A DNA stretch of 32,009 nucleotides from Caldilineales bacterium (lineage in GTDB: Bacteria > Chloroflexota > Anaerolineae > J102). The stretch's first letter is position 1. The number at the start of each line of letters is the position of its first letter. The stretch is from contig JAGFJG010000026.1 in the NCBI GenBank assembly GCA_024102915.1, positions 1-32,009 of the forward strand, in the 5' to 3' direction. The position numbers were made by a program, and so were the translations under genes. The notes beneath the pieces were generated by a model, which searched no databases, had not been told where the DNA came from, and worked only from the letters and a program-made list of their open reading frames with translations. Shown in pieces: positions 7,694 to 18,556 of the stretch.

Positions 7694-9430
7694 CTAGCGC
7701 GGCACCTCGCCGATGACATCGAAACTTGCGAGCTCAGGCAACGGCCCCCAGGCCGTCAGTTTCACATCGACCTCTGCGCCGGGCGGTGTGGCGTAGGGCA
7801 AGCGCATGGTCTCGCCACGAGCGAACACAAGTTTGCCGTCGGCATCATAAAGCAGCGCGACCACATAGACCGAGCGCCGTACATCGCCTCCGGCATTGCG
7901 CAGGTTGATTTTGAGTGTCACATTTCCCTCATCATCAAGCTCAGCCGCCCCGCCCGCATAACCCCAGGCCTGAAATGGTTCACGTTCGATGTCTTTGGCA
8001 TCGGCAATTTTCACATCTGCATAAGCGACGTTGTCGAGATTGGCCAGCTTTGGGGGAATGCGTTGGCTGAAATAATGCACGCCGCCCGCGGGCAGGATGC
8101 GCTGTTCCATGCGATACGATTCAGCAGCGAGGAGTTTGTCTTCAGCATCATAGAGTTCGACGGCGAAAGTCATATCACCGATATTTCGGGGCCGCCGATT
8201 GTAAATCGGCGCTGAAACCCAAAGCGATCCGCCGCTCGCCCGATATAACATGACTTCGCCCACATCGATCCCGACCACCGGATCGGAGTCCAGCATTGCA
8301 TCGTCAAGGGCTGGCTCCTGAAATTGCAGCGAATCGATCATCGCCTGGTAATCAGGTGCAAAGAGATCCCAGTCTTGCGGAGGCGCGTTAAAGCTGGTGG
8401 CGGCCATGATGCTGCCGGCAGGGAAAACGCGCAATTCGGTGCGATAGAACCCCTCGTCAGGCGACAACGCCTCGAACTCGACCAGCCGTTCATCCGAGGA
8501 CGCCTCCTCTCGCGCCAGTTCTTCGTAGGTCTCTTGCTGGGGCAAATCACCCAACATGGCCTCCATGGCCGCGCTCAACTCCGCTGGCTTGGGTCGCCGG
8601 TTGAATTCTGTAGCCGTAATCGATAATTGGGCATAGCCGCCTGTGTCCCCCAACAAAACGCCACCATCCATCTCTTCGGCGATGCCCCATCCCACAGGTA
8701 TCGTCATGGTGAATAGGCCAGAGGGATGGACATACGTCTCCGCCAATCCGAGCAACGTCGTCTCCACCGGATTGGGCGTGTAGCCCTGGCGTAGCAATGG
8801 CCATAACGGCTCGACGTTGCCCCAGTTTTTGATGGGACCCTCCAGGCTGATGCCAAACAGAGCGCCGTCATCGGTCCACATCTCCGCCTGTAATTTCGAA
8901 ACCACGCCCGTAGGTTCCAGCTTGCCCACCAGTTCGATCTGATGATGACCATCCTCTCCTGTCCCATCTTTCAGGATTTCGAAATCCTCAGGAGAATTGG
9001 ACTCGACGAATGTCAGGGTTTCGCTGATGGCCGAACTCAGGTATTCGGCAGGGTCAGTCGTGATCGGGATGGGTTGGAAATAAGCAATGATGGCTGTCCC
9101 ATCCTCCTTATTCTCAAAACGAACTCCCCCTGGCACCTCGATAACTTCCCACTCTGCCGGCGCTTGCAACGAAAATGCGTTACTTTCAGGCATATATTCG
9201 CGCAGCGGTACGCGCAATATTTCAGGCACAGAGGTAGGCGTGGGTGACGGAATCGGTGTCGGATCTGGCGTCGATGTGGCTGAGGGCGAAGAAGTCGGCG
9301 AGACCGGCAAAGGGGTTGGCACTTTTCTGTCACCGCCGCAGGCTGCAAAAGATATTGGAATAAGCAGCAAAATCAAACCCACAAACAGGTATGTTATCCT
9401 ATTTGTGCCGAGACGTATGGATTTGGGCAT
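7694..9430 (-). CDS. Lipoprotein with Ser/Thr-Pro linker
   Basis: This 578-residue protein starts with a lipoprotein signal, a hydrophobic segment (about 13-30) ending in SFAAC with the lipid-bearing Cys at 31. A Thr/Pro/Ser-rich linker follows (about 38-70), typical of surface-anchored proteins in this kind of bacterium. The middle has two similar sections opening with [16 protein letters not shown] and [16 protein letters not shown], which look like one domain twice. The C-terminal third has strand-rich sections ([37 protein letters not shown]) like FxLYD or related beta-sandwich domains. An upstream TTG at 9457 is possible, but ATG at 9430 has AAGGA about 10 bases before it. It probably faces the outside. 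The ligand is unknown. Confidence 0.82.
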   Translation of the reverse strand: MPKSIRLGTNRITYLFVGLILLLIPISFAACGGDRKVPTPLPVSPTSSPSATSTPDPTPIPSPTPTSVPEILRVPLREYMPESNAFSLQAPAEWEVIEVPGGVRFENKEDGTAIIAYFQPIPITTDPAEYLSSAISETLTFVESNSPEDFEILKDGTGEDGHHQIELVGKLEPTGVVSKLQAEMWTDDGALFGISLEGPIKNWGNVEPLWPLLRQGYTPNPVETTLLGLAETYVHPSGLFTMTIPVGWGIAEEMDGGVLLGDTGGYAQLSITATEFNRRPKPAELSAAMEAMLGDLPQQETYEELAREEASSDERLVEFEALSPDEGFYRTELRVFPAGSIMAATSFNAPPQDWDLFAPDYQAMIDSLQFQEPALDDAMLDSDPVVGIDVGEVMLYRASGGSLWVSAPIYNRRPRNIGDMTFAVELYDAEDKLLAAESYRMEQRILPAGGVHYFSQRIPPKLANLDNVAYADVKIADAKDIEREPFQAWGYAGGAAELDDEGNVTLKINLRNAGGDVRRSVYVVALLYDADGKLVFARGETMRLPYATPPGAEVDVKLTAWGPLPELASFDVIGEVPR

Positions 9431-9673
9431 AGGTGGGGGATCCTTGAAACGACGCAATAGGTGTTCCGGTCTACATTAAAAATGATGCGCAAATACGCGG
9501 GGCGTAACAGATAGGGCGGTCACAAAACTTGAGTGAAAGGTAACTGATTCCTCGCCGTTGTGCAAACGAATCCAAGGTCGAATCCAGATTAAAAAATGTA
9601 ATGCCCGTAACCATTCGTAACTTATTCCGTCTTCAGTTTTATACTTATTCATGATACTTAAACTTTTTATACC

Positions 9674-12600
9674 ATGAAATATTTGCGTCACGTAATAATT
9701 TTCGCTTTATCGACACTTTGCATCACCTTCATAGGTGTAAGCAATGCACAGGCGCTTAGCCATGCATCCAGGCTGCAAAGTCCTGTTACTTATGATGTTG
9801 CGACCGATGGCAGCGTCGGTAAGCACCTGTTTGTGGACGGGGCGCTTGTCGATGCCGGGGCGTCGAGCAATTACACGTTCGCCGTTAATCCACCGGTTAA
9901 TCCCAAGCGCATCATCAGCGCCGATAAGCCGTGGGAGAATCTCGGCTTTTATCACTATCCCCCGGTGGTGCGAGATTGGAATGGGCCGGTGTTCGAGGGG
10001 GCGCGCTATGCGATCTCTTATCCGGCGTGGGGCATCGATGCCAGTGGGGTTACGACAGTCCGGGAGGCCATCGCCGTTTCTAACGATGGGGTGAATTGGA
10101 GTAAGCCGTCTTCGGTGGACGGTACGAAGTTCGAGGGTGGCAACTCCAATCTGGTTTCCAGTATCAGTATCGGTGAGGCGCACAGTTATCAGAGCACTGA
10201 CCCGAATGCGCCACCGGCAGAGCGATTTAAGCGCGCCGATTCACGGGATGGCCGGTTCGCCATCAGGGAGTATTCGGCAGATAGCGTTCACTGGAATCTT
10301 TATGACCCGCCGATTTATCTGACCGATGAGCCGTATCAGATGGATGGGACGCGCAATTTCTTTTTCGATGAGCGTCTGGGCAAGTATCTTTGGTTTTTGC
10401 GAGGTTGGTATCCTGACCAGTCTAATCCATCTAATCCACTGAATGCCAGGAGCGTACACGTTTCGGTTTCCGATGATGTGACGAAGTTGCAGTGGGCCGA
10501 TGTTGATGACCCAAGGCTTCAATGGCCGGGCAATACGCCCCCCCAATATGCCATCACCGGCGAGGTTCCGTTACTGGCGCAGTCTGATAAGGGTGATTGG
10601 TCTGGTTGGTACGCAGGAAAGCGTCAGGGGGTGCAGATTTACAGGTGGCTGCCCTATCGCTATGGCGACATCTACATCGCTTGGCCGTGGGTGTATCACC
10701 TGCTCGACTATGTTGACGGGTCGAAGACTGAGGGACGCAAGGGCGTTCACTCGAACGATGGCGATTTCGATTCGGAGTTCGCTGTGTCGAGGGATGGCGT
10801 CAGTTGGACGCGTTATCGCACACCGACTTACTTCCCACGGTATGATTTCGCCAATGAGGGGCGAGATTACTATATGGTGCTCAGCGGGAATCAGCCGTTG
10901 GTGGTGGGCGATAAGGTTTATGAGTATTTTCTGGCGTTGCCGAAGAGCAAGGGGAGCGCTTGGATCGATGGGGAGTGGGGGCCTTATCTGGACGGGGGTG
11001 AGCGTCAAGCGAAGTGGCTGACGATGGATCAGGGCGGGGTTTATATGGCCGAGCAGCGATTGGACGGTTTTGTGTCGGTGCAACCGGACAAGGCAGGTAA
11101 GGCGACTGTGGTGACTGTGCCGATGACGCCAGCGGGGTCGAGGCTGAGGGTGAATCATAAGGGCGGCGTGACCGTCAGCGTTTTGGATGGGACGAAGACT
11201 CTGGCGTCTACCCGGTTGACCGGCGATAATCTGCGAGGGTTGGTGGCGACGGGTCTGCCGTCGAAGGCGCTGCGTTTGAAGTTTGAGGTCGATGCCGGGG
11301 CGAAGGTGTATGCGTTCGAGTTCGATAATCCGGCGTGGACGCCGACGCCAACGCCGACGAGGTTTGTGTTTTCGACCAGTGTTCCGACAGCGACGCCGAG
11401 GCTTACGGCGACGGCAACACCGACGCCTTCACCGACGGCAACGGCGACGGCAACGGCGACATTCACCACCAGCCCCACGGACACCCCGACCTCCACTCCC
11501 ACGCCCATTTCCTTAATTCCCGGCGATGACGTTCTCGCCAACGCTCAATGGACCTTTAGACCTGAATCCGGTGGGGTACGTGGCCGTTTCGGCTATGATG
11601 GCTTCGGCATCATTGTTTCCAGTCCGGATGCAACTGCCTGCTGGCAGACTGACATTGATGCCACAAACCTCACTGGCAAAACCGTTCTATTCCAGGCCGA
11701 GATGCGCAAGGATCGGTTGATGGGCGACTTCGCCCCTTACATCTCGCTTCAAGCCCGGACGCTTAATGATAAATGGCTATACAACTACGGAGGCGTTTTC
11801 ATCTCTCGAAGCTTTTCCGGGGGGGGATTCTCTCTCACCGAAGGCAATATCCCGATCGGCGGTGACATAGTCGCCCTGCGCGCATCCTTCTGCGTTTGGA
11901 AAGCTGCGCCTGGCGATGCCTTTGCCCGCAATATCACCCTCCGCCCTCTTCTGATGCCAACTCCCACGCTAACCCCATCGCCGACTCCCACACTTACGCC
12001 CACTGTCACGCCCACAAGCACATTAACCCCGACTCCCACGCCAACCCCGCCAGTACTAGGAGATAATGCTCTCAAAGGCGCACAATGGTCTTTTGTGCCT
12101 GTCATAGGCAGTGTTGGCGGGCGCTTCACAAACGACGGGTTCAGCATTCTGGTCTATTTAGCCAATACCTCTGCTTGTTGGCAGACCGATATCGATGCAT
12201 CCGCTCTCGCAGGACACACCTTACGCTTCCAGGCCGAGATGCGCAAGGATTTCGCGATGGGCGCTTTCGCTCCCTATATTTCGCTCCAGGCACAGATGGA
12301 GAATAAGGTCTGGGTTTATAATTATGGCGGGCTTTTTCTCTCCCGTAGCACTGCCGGAGATGATTTTACCCTCACATATGCCGATATTCCGGTCGACAAA
12401 GGCGTGATCTCGTTGCGGGCATCATTCTGCGTGTGGAAGGCCAATCCCGGCGAAGCCTTCGCCCGTAACATCACTCTTCGCCCCATCCTGGAACCCACAC
12501 CCACGACAACCCCATCCCCCACGCCGACGGCCACAAACACGCCAACTCCGACGCCCTCGCCCACTTCCACACCGACGGACACCCCAACCCCCACGCCGAC

Positions 12601-13897
12601 TCACACGCCTATCCCCCTGGTTCCCGGCGATGATGCCCTCGCCAGCGCCAAATGGTCGTTCAAATCCGAATCCGCTGGCGTGCAGGGTCGCTTCGCCTTC
12701 GATGGATTCAGCATTCTCGTCACTCAGCCCAATGCTACCGGCTGTTGGCGGGCCGATGTCGATGTCGCGACACTCACTGGTCGCACCGTGCGCTTCCAGG
12801 CCGAGATGCGCAAGAGCGCCAATATGGGCGAGTACGCACCCTACATCGCCTTGCAGGCTCGGCTCAGCAACGATAACTTGCAGAATAACTATGGCGGTGC
12901 CTTCGTCTCGCAAAGTCCTGCCGGTGCGGACTTCTCTCTCACCCAGGCTGACATCCCCATCGGCAATGACGTGGTCGCACTGCAGGCTTCCTTCTGTGTC
13001 TGGCAGGCCGCGCCCGGCGATGTCTTCGCCCGCAATATCACCCTTCGCCCTCTCGTCCAACCCACTCCCACACCGACGCCTTCGCCGACAGCCACCGATA
13101 CACCCACCCCCACGCTGACTCCCACATCGACGCCAACACCAACTCCAACATCGACGCCAACGGATACGCCCACCCCAACGCCATCGCCCACACTCACCCC
13201 AACATCCACGCCAACACCGACTCCCACAGACACACCCACGCCTACCGAACCGCCCACCTCCACCCCAACCTTTACCTTAACTCCAACACCCACGGATACA
13301 CCTACATTCACCCCGACACCGACATCCACGCCGTCACCCACGGACACGCCAACTCCGACGCCCTCGCCCACCTCTACTCCCACGGACACCCCGACACCCA
13401 CCCCCACACACACGCCCATTCCTCCGGTTCCCGGCGATGACGTCCTCACCAATGCTCAGTGGTCTTTCAAATCTGAATCCGCCGGCGTGCAGGGGCGCTT
13501 CGCCTCTGACGGTTTCAGCATCCTCGTCACTCAGCCCAATGCCACAGGCTGCTGGCATGCCGATGTCGATGCCGCCACTCTCATCGGGCGCACCGCGCGC
13601 TTCCAGGCTGAGATGCGCAAGAACGCCGCTATGGGCGGGTTCGCACCCTACATCGCCCTGCAGGCCCGTCTCAGCAGCAACAGTTTGCAGTACAACTATG
13701 GAGGCGTTTTCGTCTCGCAAGGTCCTGCCGGCGGCGATTTCACTATCACCCAAGCCGATATTCCCATCGGTAGCGATGTGGTTGCGCTACAGGCTTCCTT
13801 CTGCGTCTGGCAGGCCTCGCCCGGTGATGCCATCGCCCGCAACCTGACACTCAGCCCGCTAGTACAACCCACGCCCACACCGACGCCGTCTCCCTGA
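9674..13897 (+). CDS. Secreted modular protein: glycosidase-like domain plus four repeated modules on Thr-Pro linkers
   Basis: The 1407-residue protein begins with a signal peptide (about 1-28, ending near SNAQA). Residues 30 to about 550 resemble a family of secreted glycosyl hydrolase-like propellers. It has LFVDGALVD, '[10 protein letters not shown]', repeated [11 protein letters not shown] and [25 protein letters not shown], and a closing [16 protein letters not shown]. Four modules of about 145 residues follow, at roughly 616-757, 795-939, 982-1126 and 1252-1396. Each opens GDDxL..A.W.F and contains ACWQTD or GCWxAD, FQAEMRK and [10 protein letters not shown]. They look like beta-sandwich or carbohydrate-binding modules, but I do not recognise a named family. 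Thr-Pro linkers separate them. The protein ends inside a linker (TPTPTPSP), which is odd. Extracellular polysaccharide binding or hydrolysis is inference. Confidence 0.85.
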   Translation: MKYLRHVIIFALSTLCITFIGVSNAQALSHASRLQSPVTYDVATDGSVGKHLFVDGALVDAGASSNYTFAVNPPVNPKRIISADKPWENLGFYHYPPVVRDWNGPVFEGARYAISYPAWGIDASGVTTVREAIAVSNDGVNWSKPSSVDGTKFEGGNSNLVSSISIGEAHSYQSTDPNAPPAERFKRADSRDGRFAIREYSADSVHWNLYDPPIYLTDEPYQMDGTRNFFFDERLGKYLWFLRGWYPDQSNPSNPLNARSVHVSVSDDVTKLQWADVDDPRLQWPGNTPPQYAITGEVPLLAQSDKGDWSGWYAGKRQGVQIYRWLPYRYGDIYIAWPWVYHLLDYVDGSKTEGRKGVHSNDGDFDSEFAVSRDGVSWTRYRTPTYFPRYDFANEGRDYYMVLSGNQPLVVGDKVYEYFLALPKSKGSAWIDGEWGPYLDGGERQAKWLTMDQGGVYMAEQRLDGFVSVQPDKAGKATVVTVPMTPAGSRLRVNHKGGVTVSVLDGTKTLASTRLTGDNLRGLVATGLPSKALRLKFEVDAGAKVYAFEFDNPAWTPTPTPTRFVFSTSVPTATPRLTATATPTPSPTATATATATFTTSPTDTPTSTPTPISLIPGDDVLANAQWTFRPESGGVRGRFGYDGFGIIVSSPDATACWQTDIDATNLTGKTVLFQAEMRKDRLMGDFAPYISLQARTLNDKWLYNYGGVFISRSFSGGGFSLTEGNIPIGGDIVALRASFCVWKAAPGDAFARNITLRPLLMPTPTLTPSPTPTLTPTVTPTSTLTPTPTPTPPVLGDNALKGAQWSFVPVIGSVGGRFTNDGFSILVYLANTSACWQTDIDASALAGHTLRFQAEMRKDFAMGAFAPYISLQAQMENKVWVYNYGGLFLSRSTAGDDFTLTYADIPVDKGVISLRASFCVWKANPGEAFARNITLRPILEPTPTTTPSPTPTATNTPTPTPSPTSTPTDTPTPTPTHTPIPLVPGDDALASAKWSFKSESAGVQGRFAFDGFSILVTQPNATGCWRADVDVATLTGRTVRFQAEMRKSANMGEYAPYIALQARLSNDNLQNNYGGAFVSQSPAGADFSLTQADIPIGNDVVALQASFCVWQAAPGDVFARNITLRPLVQPTPTPTPSPTATDTPTPTLTPTSTPTPTPTSTPTDTPTPTPSPTLTPTSTPTPTPTDTPTPTEPPTSTPTFTLTPTPTDTPTFTPTPTSTPSPTDTPTPTPSPTSTPTDTPTPTPTHTPIPPVPGDDVLTNAQWSFKSESAGVQGRFASDGFSILVTQPNATGCWHADVDAATLIGRTARFQAEMRKNAAMGGFAPYIALQARLSSNSLQYNYGGVFVSQGPAGGDFTITQADIPIGSDVVALQASFCVWQASPGDAIARNLTLSPLVQPTPTPTPSP
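11335..11518 (+). repeat. Low-complexity Thr-Pro/Thr-Ala linker 1 coding repeat
   Basis: Degenerate repeats of ACG CCG and ACG GCG encode a flexible linker between the glycosidase-like part and module 1. A pure run of alternating ACG/GCN codons lies near 11435-11465. It is a slippage-prone coding repeat and not a separate element. Confidence 0.85.
11518..13860 (+). repeat. Four tandem coding modules of about 430 bp
   Basis: Copies start at about 11518, 12055, 12616 and 13429. By eye, modules 3 and 4 are most alike at the base level, sharing long stretches such as CTCGTCACTCAGCCCAATGC, so they are probably the most recent duplication. Modules 1 and 2 are more diverged. The linkers between them differ in length (roughly 110, 130 and 380 bp). 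Confidence 0.85.
13051..13432 (+). repeat. Low-complexity Thr-Pro linker 4 coding repeat
   Basis: About 125 residues, nearly all Thr and Pro with Ser, Asp and a few other residues in units such as [11 protein letters not shown]. It is the longest linker in the gene, made of ACN CCN codons with varied third bases. On the opposite strand it reads as a Val-Gly repeat, which is an artefact. Confidence 0.9.
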
Positions 13898-14000
13898 TCG
13901 GAACAGCCAGGCCTACAAAGCCTACGTTAAGTCGACGATTGATATCGACAATGGTCGCTGGCACTAACCCTTAACCATTGAACCTAACTGGAACCGGGTG

Positions 14001-16553
14001 CTACGTGCGTTTCGACTTTTGCTGCAGGGCAAACAGGAAATTAAGAGCCTCTAACGGCGTCATGGTGTTGACATCGACTTCCTCGACCGCTTCTCGAATA
14101 GGGTCGGGGCCTTCGCTAAATAACGAAATCTGAACCGGAGCCGACTCGATTTTCAGGGTATCGTTGGCTGCCGCCTGCTGCTCCAATTGCTGCATGATCT
14201 CGCCCGCCCGGCCGACGACCTGCCGTGGCAATCCCGCCAGTTGCGCCACATGAATACCGTATGAACGGTCAGCGCCCCCAGGCCGGATTTCATGCAAAAA
14301 CACGACGTGATCGCCCTCCTCGGCCACAGCCACATGATAATTGATCACGTGCGGGAGTCGCTCGGCCAGCGTCGTCAATTCATGATAGTGGGTGGCGAAC
14401 AGGGTGCGCGCCCGCAGGCGGGGATGGCTATGAATATATTCGATCACCGCCCAGGCGATGGCCATGCCGTCATAGGTGCTGGTGCCGCGGCCCAATTCGT
14501 CCAAAATCAGCAACGAGCGGCTGGTGGCGTGGTGGAGGATGTTCGCCGTCTCCACCATCTCCACCATGAAAGTTGATTGGCCGCTATGAATCTCGTCCTG
14601 GGCGCCAATGCGGGTGAAAATGCGGTCGACCAGGCCAATGCGCGCCGAATCGGCCGGCACAAAGGAGCCGATCTGAGCCATAAGCACGATCAGCGCTGTT
14701 TGGCGCAGTAAGGTCGATTTGCCGCCCATGTTGGGGCCGGTGAGGATGACGAGGGCGCTGTCGGGATCGAGATAGGTGTTGTTGGGCGCAAAAGGGGTCG
14801 TGAGTTGGGTGCGCTCCACCACCGGATGTCTGCCCCGACGGATATCGATCACCTGATCGTCGGCTAATTCGGGTCGCACATAACGATTGTTGACCGCCAC
14901 CTCGGCCAGGGCGGCGAACACATCCAATTCCGCCACCGCCGCCGATGTCGCCAGCAGGCGGTCGGCCATTGCCGCAATTTCGTTGACAATCCCGCGATAC
15001 AATTGCGTTTCCAGGTCCAGCAATCGCTCCTGAGCATTCAGGATCAACGATTCGTATTCCTTCAGTTCGGGCGTGATGTAGCGCTCGGCATTGACCAGCG
15101 TTTGCTTGCGGATATAATGCTCCGGAGCCAAGGCCGTGTTGGCTTTGGTGATTTCGAGATAATAGCCAAAAACCTTATTGTAGCCTACCTTCAGGTTTTT
15201 GATGCCCGTGCGCTCTCGTTCTTGCTTCTCCAGCCCGGCAATGTAGGACCTCGCGTCCTTTGCAGCCAGAGCGATGCTGTCAAGTTCGGCATGATACCCC
15301 GGCCGGATGACGCCGCCATTTTGCAGGGTGGCGGGCGGCTCTTCGGCGATGGCGGCATCCAGCAATGCCAAAACCTGCTCGCACTCGTCGAGCCTGCTTT
15401 CCTGGCCGGAACGTGCGGTAATACGATTGACCTCCGGCAGAATCCGCAAACTCTCGCGCAGCCCGGCCAGATCACGCGGCGTGGCGATGTTTTGCGTGCA
15501 GCGATTGGCCCAGCGCTCGACATCACCGATCTGGCGCAATGTCGTGCGCAAATCCGCCCGGCCAAACTCATCATTCACCCAGGTCTCAACCGCATCCAAC
15601 CGCACGTTCAGCGCTTCCACATCGAGCAGGGGCTGACCGACCCAGCGCCGCAACAGACGACCGCCCATGGTCGTGCGCGTGCCATCCAGCACCCACATCA
15701 ACGAACCCTTGCGCTGACCCTCACGCAGCGTTTCCACGAGTTCCAGATTGCGGCGAGTGTTCGGGTCGAGCACCATGAAGGCATCGGTGCTGTAGGTGTG
15801 TAGCGGGCGCAAATGAGCCAGCGCCTGTTTCTGCGTTTCTCGCAGGTATTGGATGAGTGCGCCCGCGGCGCTGATTGCCGCAGGTTGTCCCTCGCAACCA
15901 AAAGCGGCCAGGGACCCGACCTGATAATAATCGAGCAAAGCCTGGCGCGCCGCTTCCGTCTCGAATCGCCATTCGGGATAGGGTGAAAGCTGGGCGATGT
16001 CCTCCAGGCCGGGGTAGCCGCCGGTGTCGGGGATCAGCAGTTCGGCGGGGTCGAGCCGCGCCAGTTCCTCCCGCACACGCCGCGCCACCTCGCCATCGGC
16101 GATCTGCGTCACGGCAAACTCGCCGGTGGTGATGTCGGCATAGGCCAGACCCGCCCGTTTGCCGCCCTCGAAAATCAGCGCCGCCAGATAATTGTTGCGC
16201 CGGGCGTCCAACAATCCTGGCTCGACCAGCGTGCCCGACGTCACCACCCTGACCACATCCCGGTCAACCAGACCCTTGCCAATCTCGCCCACCTGTTCGC
16301 AGATGGCGACCTTGTACCCGGCGTTGATCAATTTGGCGACGTACGCCTCAGCGCTGTGCCAGGGAACTCCGGCCAGAGGGACTCGCTGCCCGGCGGTGAT
16401 GGGTCTGCTCGTCAGCGTAATCTCGCAGACCTCGGCGACGATTTTGGCATCGTCATCGAAGGTCTCGTAGAAATCGCCGAGGCGGAAGAAAAGGATTGCG
16501 TCCGGGTATTGCCGCTTGATCTGCAAGTATTGGCGGCGCATGGGTGTCGACAT
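14001..16553 (-). CDS. mutS: DNA mismatch repair protein MutS
   Basis: The 850-residue protein is the expected length for bacterial MutS1. It recognises mismatches as a dimer and recruits MutL using ATP. The mismatch-reading Phe-x-Glu lies in RLGDFYETFDDDA near residue 28. The Walker A loop GPNMGGKSTLLRQ is at about 606-618, followed by DELGRGTSTYDG and FATHYHELT, all diagnostic. The C-terminal part, with LSQ-like dimerisation sequences, appears complete. It follows the antiporter gene by 13 bases, so it is probably on the same transcript. The ATG at 16553 lacks a purine-rich site; ATG at 16541 is an alternative. Confidence 0.97.
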   Translation of the reverse strand: MSTPMRRQYLQIKRQYPDAILFFRLGDFYETFDDDAKIVAEVCEITLTSRPITAGQRVPLAGVPWHSAEAYVAKLINAGYKVAICEQVGEIGKGLVDRDVVRVVTSGTLVEPGLLDARRNNYLAALIFEGGKRAGLAYADITTGEFAVTQIADGEVARRVREELARLDPAELLIPDTGGYPGLEDIAQLSPYPEWRFETEAARQALLDYYQVGSLAAFGCEGQPAAISAAGALIQYLRETQKQALAHLRPLHTYSTDAFMVLDPNTRRNLELVETLREGQRKGSLMWVLDGTRTTMGGRLLRRWVGQPLLDVEALNVRLDAVETWVNDEFGRADLRTTLRQIGDVERWANRCTQNIATPRDLAGLRESLRILPEVNRITARSGQESRLDECEQVLALLDAAIAEEPPATLQNGGVIRPGYHAELDSIALAAKDARSYIAGLEKQERERTGIKNLKVGYNKVFGYYLEITKANTALAPEHYIRKQTLVNAERYITPELKEYESLILNAQERLLDLETQLYRGIVNEIAAMADRLLATSAAVAELDVFAALAEVAVNNRYVRPELADDQVIDIRRGRHPVVERTQLTTPFAPNNTYLDPDSALVILTGPNMGGKSTLLRQTALIVLMAQIGSFVPADSARIGLVDRIFTRIGAQDEIHSGQSTFMVEMVETANILHHATSRSLLILDELGRGTSTYDGMAIAWAVIEYIHSHPRLRARTLFATHYHELTTLAERLPHVINYHVAVAEEGDHVVFLHEIRPGGADRSYGIHVAQLAGLPRQVVGRAGEIMQQLEQQAAANDTLKIESAPVQISLFSEGPDPIREAVEEVDVNTMTPLEALNFLFALQQKSKRT

Positions 16554-16566
16554 AGGGGAAATTGTA

Positions 16567-18519
16567 TCAGAGCATGTCGCTAAGCGCAGGATTGGCGATT
16601 TGAACGCCGGAAAAGCGTATTTGCAGGATGTCCAGGCTTTCGATTGAACCCCAAACGTTGACGGCGTCCCCGACCTTTAGCCGTGAGTAACCATGCGGTA
16701 CAATCGTTTCACTATCTCTGTGAATCGATAACACGAGCACATCGCTGGGCATGGCGATCTCGCGTAACGCCCGACCCGTCATTTCCGCATCTCTCACGAT
16801 CAGCTCCCGAATCTCCTGGCCCGGCAGATCGCCGATCAGGATGGAGGCGGAAGTCGGGGTGCGCACTGCGGTCTCGAGCAGGCTGACCACCGCCGTCGAA
16901 GCCTGCACCACAAACACATCTATTTCGCGAAAGCGCGCCACATTGTTGATCTCAGTCACCAGGGCGACAACCTTTTTGATGCCGAAGTTCTCGTAGATCA
17001 ACTCACACAATTGAAAATTCAGATCGTCAGTTGGCAGCATAGCCACCACGGCATCGGCTCTGGCTAGGTCCAAACGGCTAAGCGCTTCCCTCGATAATAA
17101 ATCGATGCTGCGTATGTCGTTGTCAAACGTAGCGAGATCTTCGGGCAGAGCGGAATCGGCCAGCCGCACCATTTTCACATTCCAGCCATGCTGCTGAAAC
17201 CGCCGCGCCAGCATCCGTTCTCTGGCATCGACGCCGAATAAGACGACGTCCAGTTCTCCATCGAATTCGCCGGGGACTGCCTGAGTATGCGCTTCGCCCA
17301 CCCGGCGGATGGCGATCTTGAAGAGCGGTGGTCCCACAATCTGGTTGACGACGATCACAGCGATGGCGAGGGTGGCAAAATCCTGCCCCCACCCCGCAAA
17401 ATCATGCGCCACCTCCTGCGCCAAGCCGACGCTGACGCCTGCCTGCGTGAGAAATGTCAGACCGGAGAGCGAGTTGAAACGCATGGGATCATGCGCGGCC
17501 ACGCCGCCGGTGAAACTGCCGATATAGACGCCAATGGCGCGGGCCGCCCATAGCGCCACGATCACAAACCAAGAGCCACGCAAAACGTCGAGATTCATAT
17601 CGATCCCCACCAGCATGAAAAACATAACGAAGACGGGGAGGGAAAGGTTTTCGATGATTTTTTGAAGATGCGCCCTGTATGCGGTGAAATTCGCCACGTA
17701 GAAACCCGCTGTCAGACAGATAAGCAGCGGCTCGGTGAAAAGGCTGAATGGCCCCAAGTGCACCGATTCAAGCAAACCAGCCAGCCAGAAGATGCTGTAT
17801 CCGGCCAACAAGAGCAACAGGCCTTGCACATGGATGTTTATCGACAGAGCCAGCAATCCCCGCAACAAAAGGCCGAAGACCAACCCCATCAGGATATCGA
17901 GCACGATCTCCACGGCGATCAGCCCCAGCAGCATGGCATCGATGCCGACGCCCTCGATCAATGCCACGGCCACCGACACGGCTGTGGCGAAGATGAGGAT
18001 GACGACGCTGTCTTTCAGCACGGTTGCGCCCAACACGCGGGAAGTAAAAGGCCCGCTCGCCCGTAGTTCCTTGATGATGGCGTAGGCCGAGGCAGGCGAT
18101 CGGGCGATCATGATCGTAGCGCCCAGGATGGCGACGGCGAATATCTCGACCTGCGTCATCCCCTGCATGAAGGTTATCTGGTCGGCCAGAAGCACGTAGG
18201 CGACGATGCCGAACAAGTAGACAAAGAGAATCTGGCCGCCGATGATGGACATGATGCTGCGCAAATGCCCCTTGAGTTCGGCCAGATTGAGTTCGCCGCC
18301 AGCAGCGACGCCGATGAATCCGAGAGCGACGGCATTGATGAAGGCGATCTGCTCTCTGGCATGGCTGTCTATTGTCCCCAGCACATACGGCCCGACCAGC
18401 ATGCCCAGCAACAGAAAGCCGCTGATCATGGGCAGGCCAATTCGTGTCACATACTGCCCGATATCCCTGGCAGCCAGCGCCAGAAGGGCGAATAAGACGA
18501 TGACGGTGATGGTGTACAT
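16567..18519 (-). CDS. Cation:proton antiporter with TrkA/RCK-type C-terminus
   Basis: Residues 1 to about 402 hold around 12 hydrophobic segments of the Na+/H+ exchanger (CPA2/Kef-like) fold. They include GVAAGGELNL (70-79), IARSPASA (138-145) and LKDSVVI (168-174). A soluble part follows: a TrkA-N-like Rossmann region (about 422-545) and a TrkA-C region (about 575-640, with MTGRALREIAMPSDVLVL). The nucleotide loop reads LFGVDARERML and lacks the usual GxGxxG, so nucleotide control may be lost or altered. The protein should exchange Na+ or K+ for protons in the inner membrane. It lies 37 bases downstream of a second antiporter gene and just upstream of mutS. Confidence 0.88.
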   Translation of the reverse strand: MYTITVIVLFALLALAARDIGQYVTRIGLPMISGFLLLGMLVGPYVLGTIDSHAREQIAFINAVALGFIGVAAGGELNLAELKGHLRSIMSIIGGQILFVYLFGIVAYVLLADQITFMQGMTQVEIFAVAILGATIMIARSPASAYAIIKELRASGPFTSRVLGATVLKDSVVILIFATAVSVAVALIEGVGIDAMLLGLIAVEIVLDILMGLVFGLLLRGLLALSINIHVQGLLLLLAGYSIFWLAGLLESVHLGPFSLFTEPLLICLTAGFYVANFTAYRAHLQKIIENLSLPVFVMFFMLVGIDMNLDVLRGSWFVIVALWAARAIGVYIGSFTGGVAAHDPMRFNSLSGLTFLTQAGVSVGLAQEVAHDFAGWGQDFATLAIAVIVVNQIVGPPLFKIAIRRVGEAHTQAVPGEFDGELDVVLFGVDARERMLARRFQQHGWNVKMVRLADSALPEDLATFDNDIRSIDLLSREALSRLDLARADAVVAMLPTDDLNFQLCELIYENFGIKKVVALVTEINNVARFREIDVFVVQASTAVVSLLETAVRTPTSASILIGDLPGQEIRELIVRDAEMTGRALREIAMPSDVLVLSIHRDSETIVPHGYSRLKVGDAVNVWGSIESLDILQIRFSGVQIANPALSDML

Positions 18520-18556
18520 TCAGGCGCCGGGTCCGGATGAGGCTCTGGCGGTGACA

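Noticed and set aside
9476..9652. Possible small minus-strand gene (starts MNKYKTEDG) in the gap between the lipoprotein and the large secreted protein
   Set aside because: There is no convincing ribosome binding site and no recognisable motif. It overlaps the likely promoter region of both flanking genes.
13051..13432. Regular repeats that could suggest a CRISPR array or minisatellite
   Set aside because: The units are degenerate 6-base codon pairs without constant repeats or unique spacers, and they lie in frame inside a gene.
12889..13452. Long minus-strand frame rich in Val-Gly repeats within the Thr-Pro linker
   Set aside because: It is the complement of ACN CCN codons in the plus-strand gene. 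Similar false frames occur at the other linkers, and none has a ribosome binding site.
13949..13980. Seven-base inverted repeat (CAATGGT / ACCATTG) between the secreted protein gene and mutS, as a bidirectional terminator
   Set aside because: The stem is AT-rich, the loop is long and no T-tract follows.
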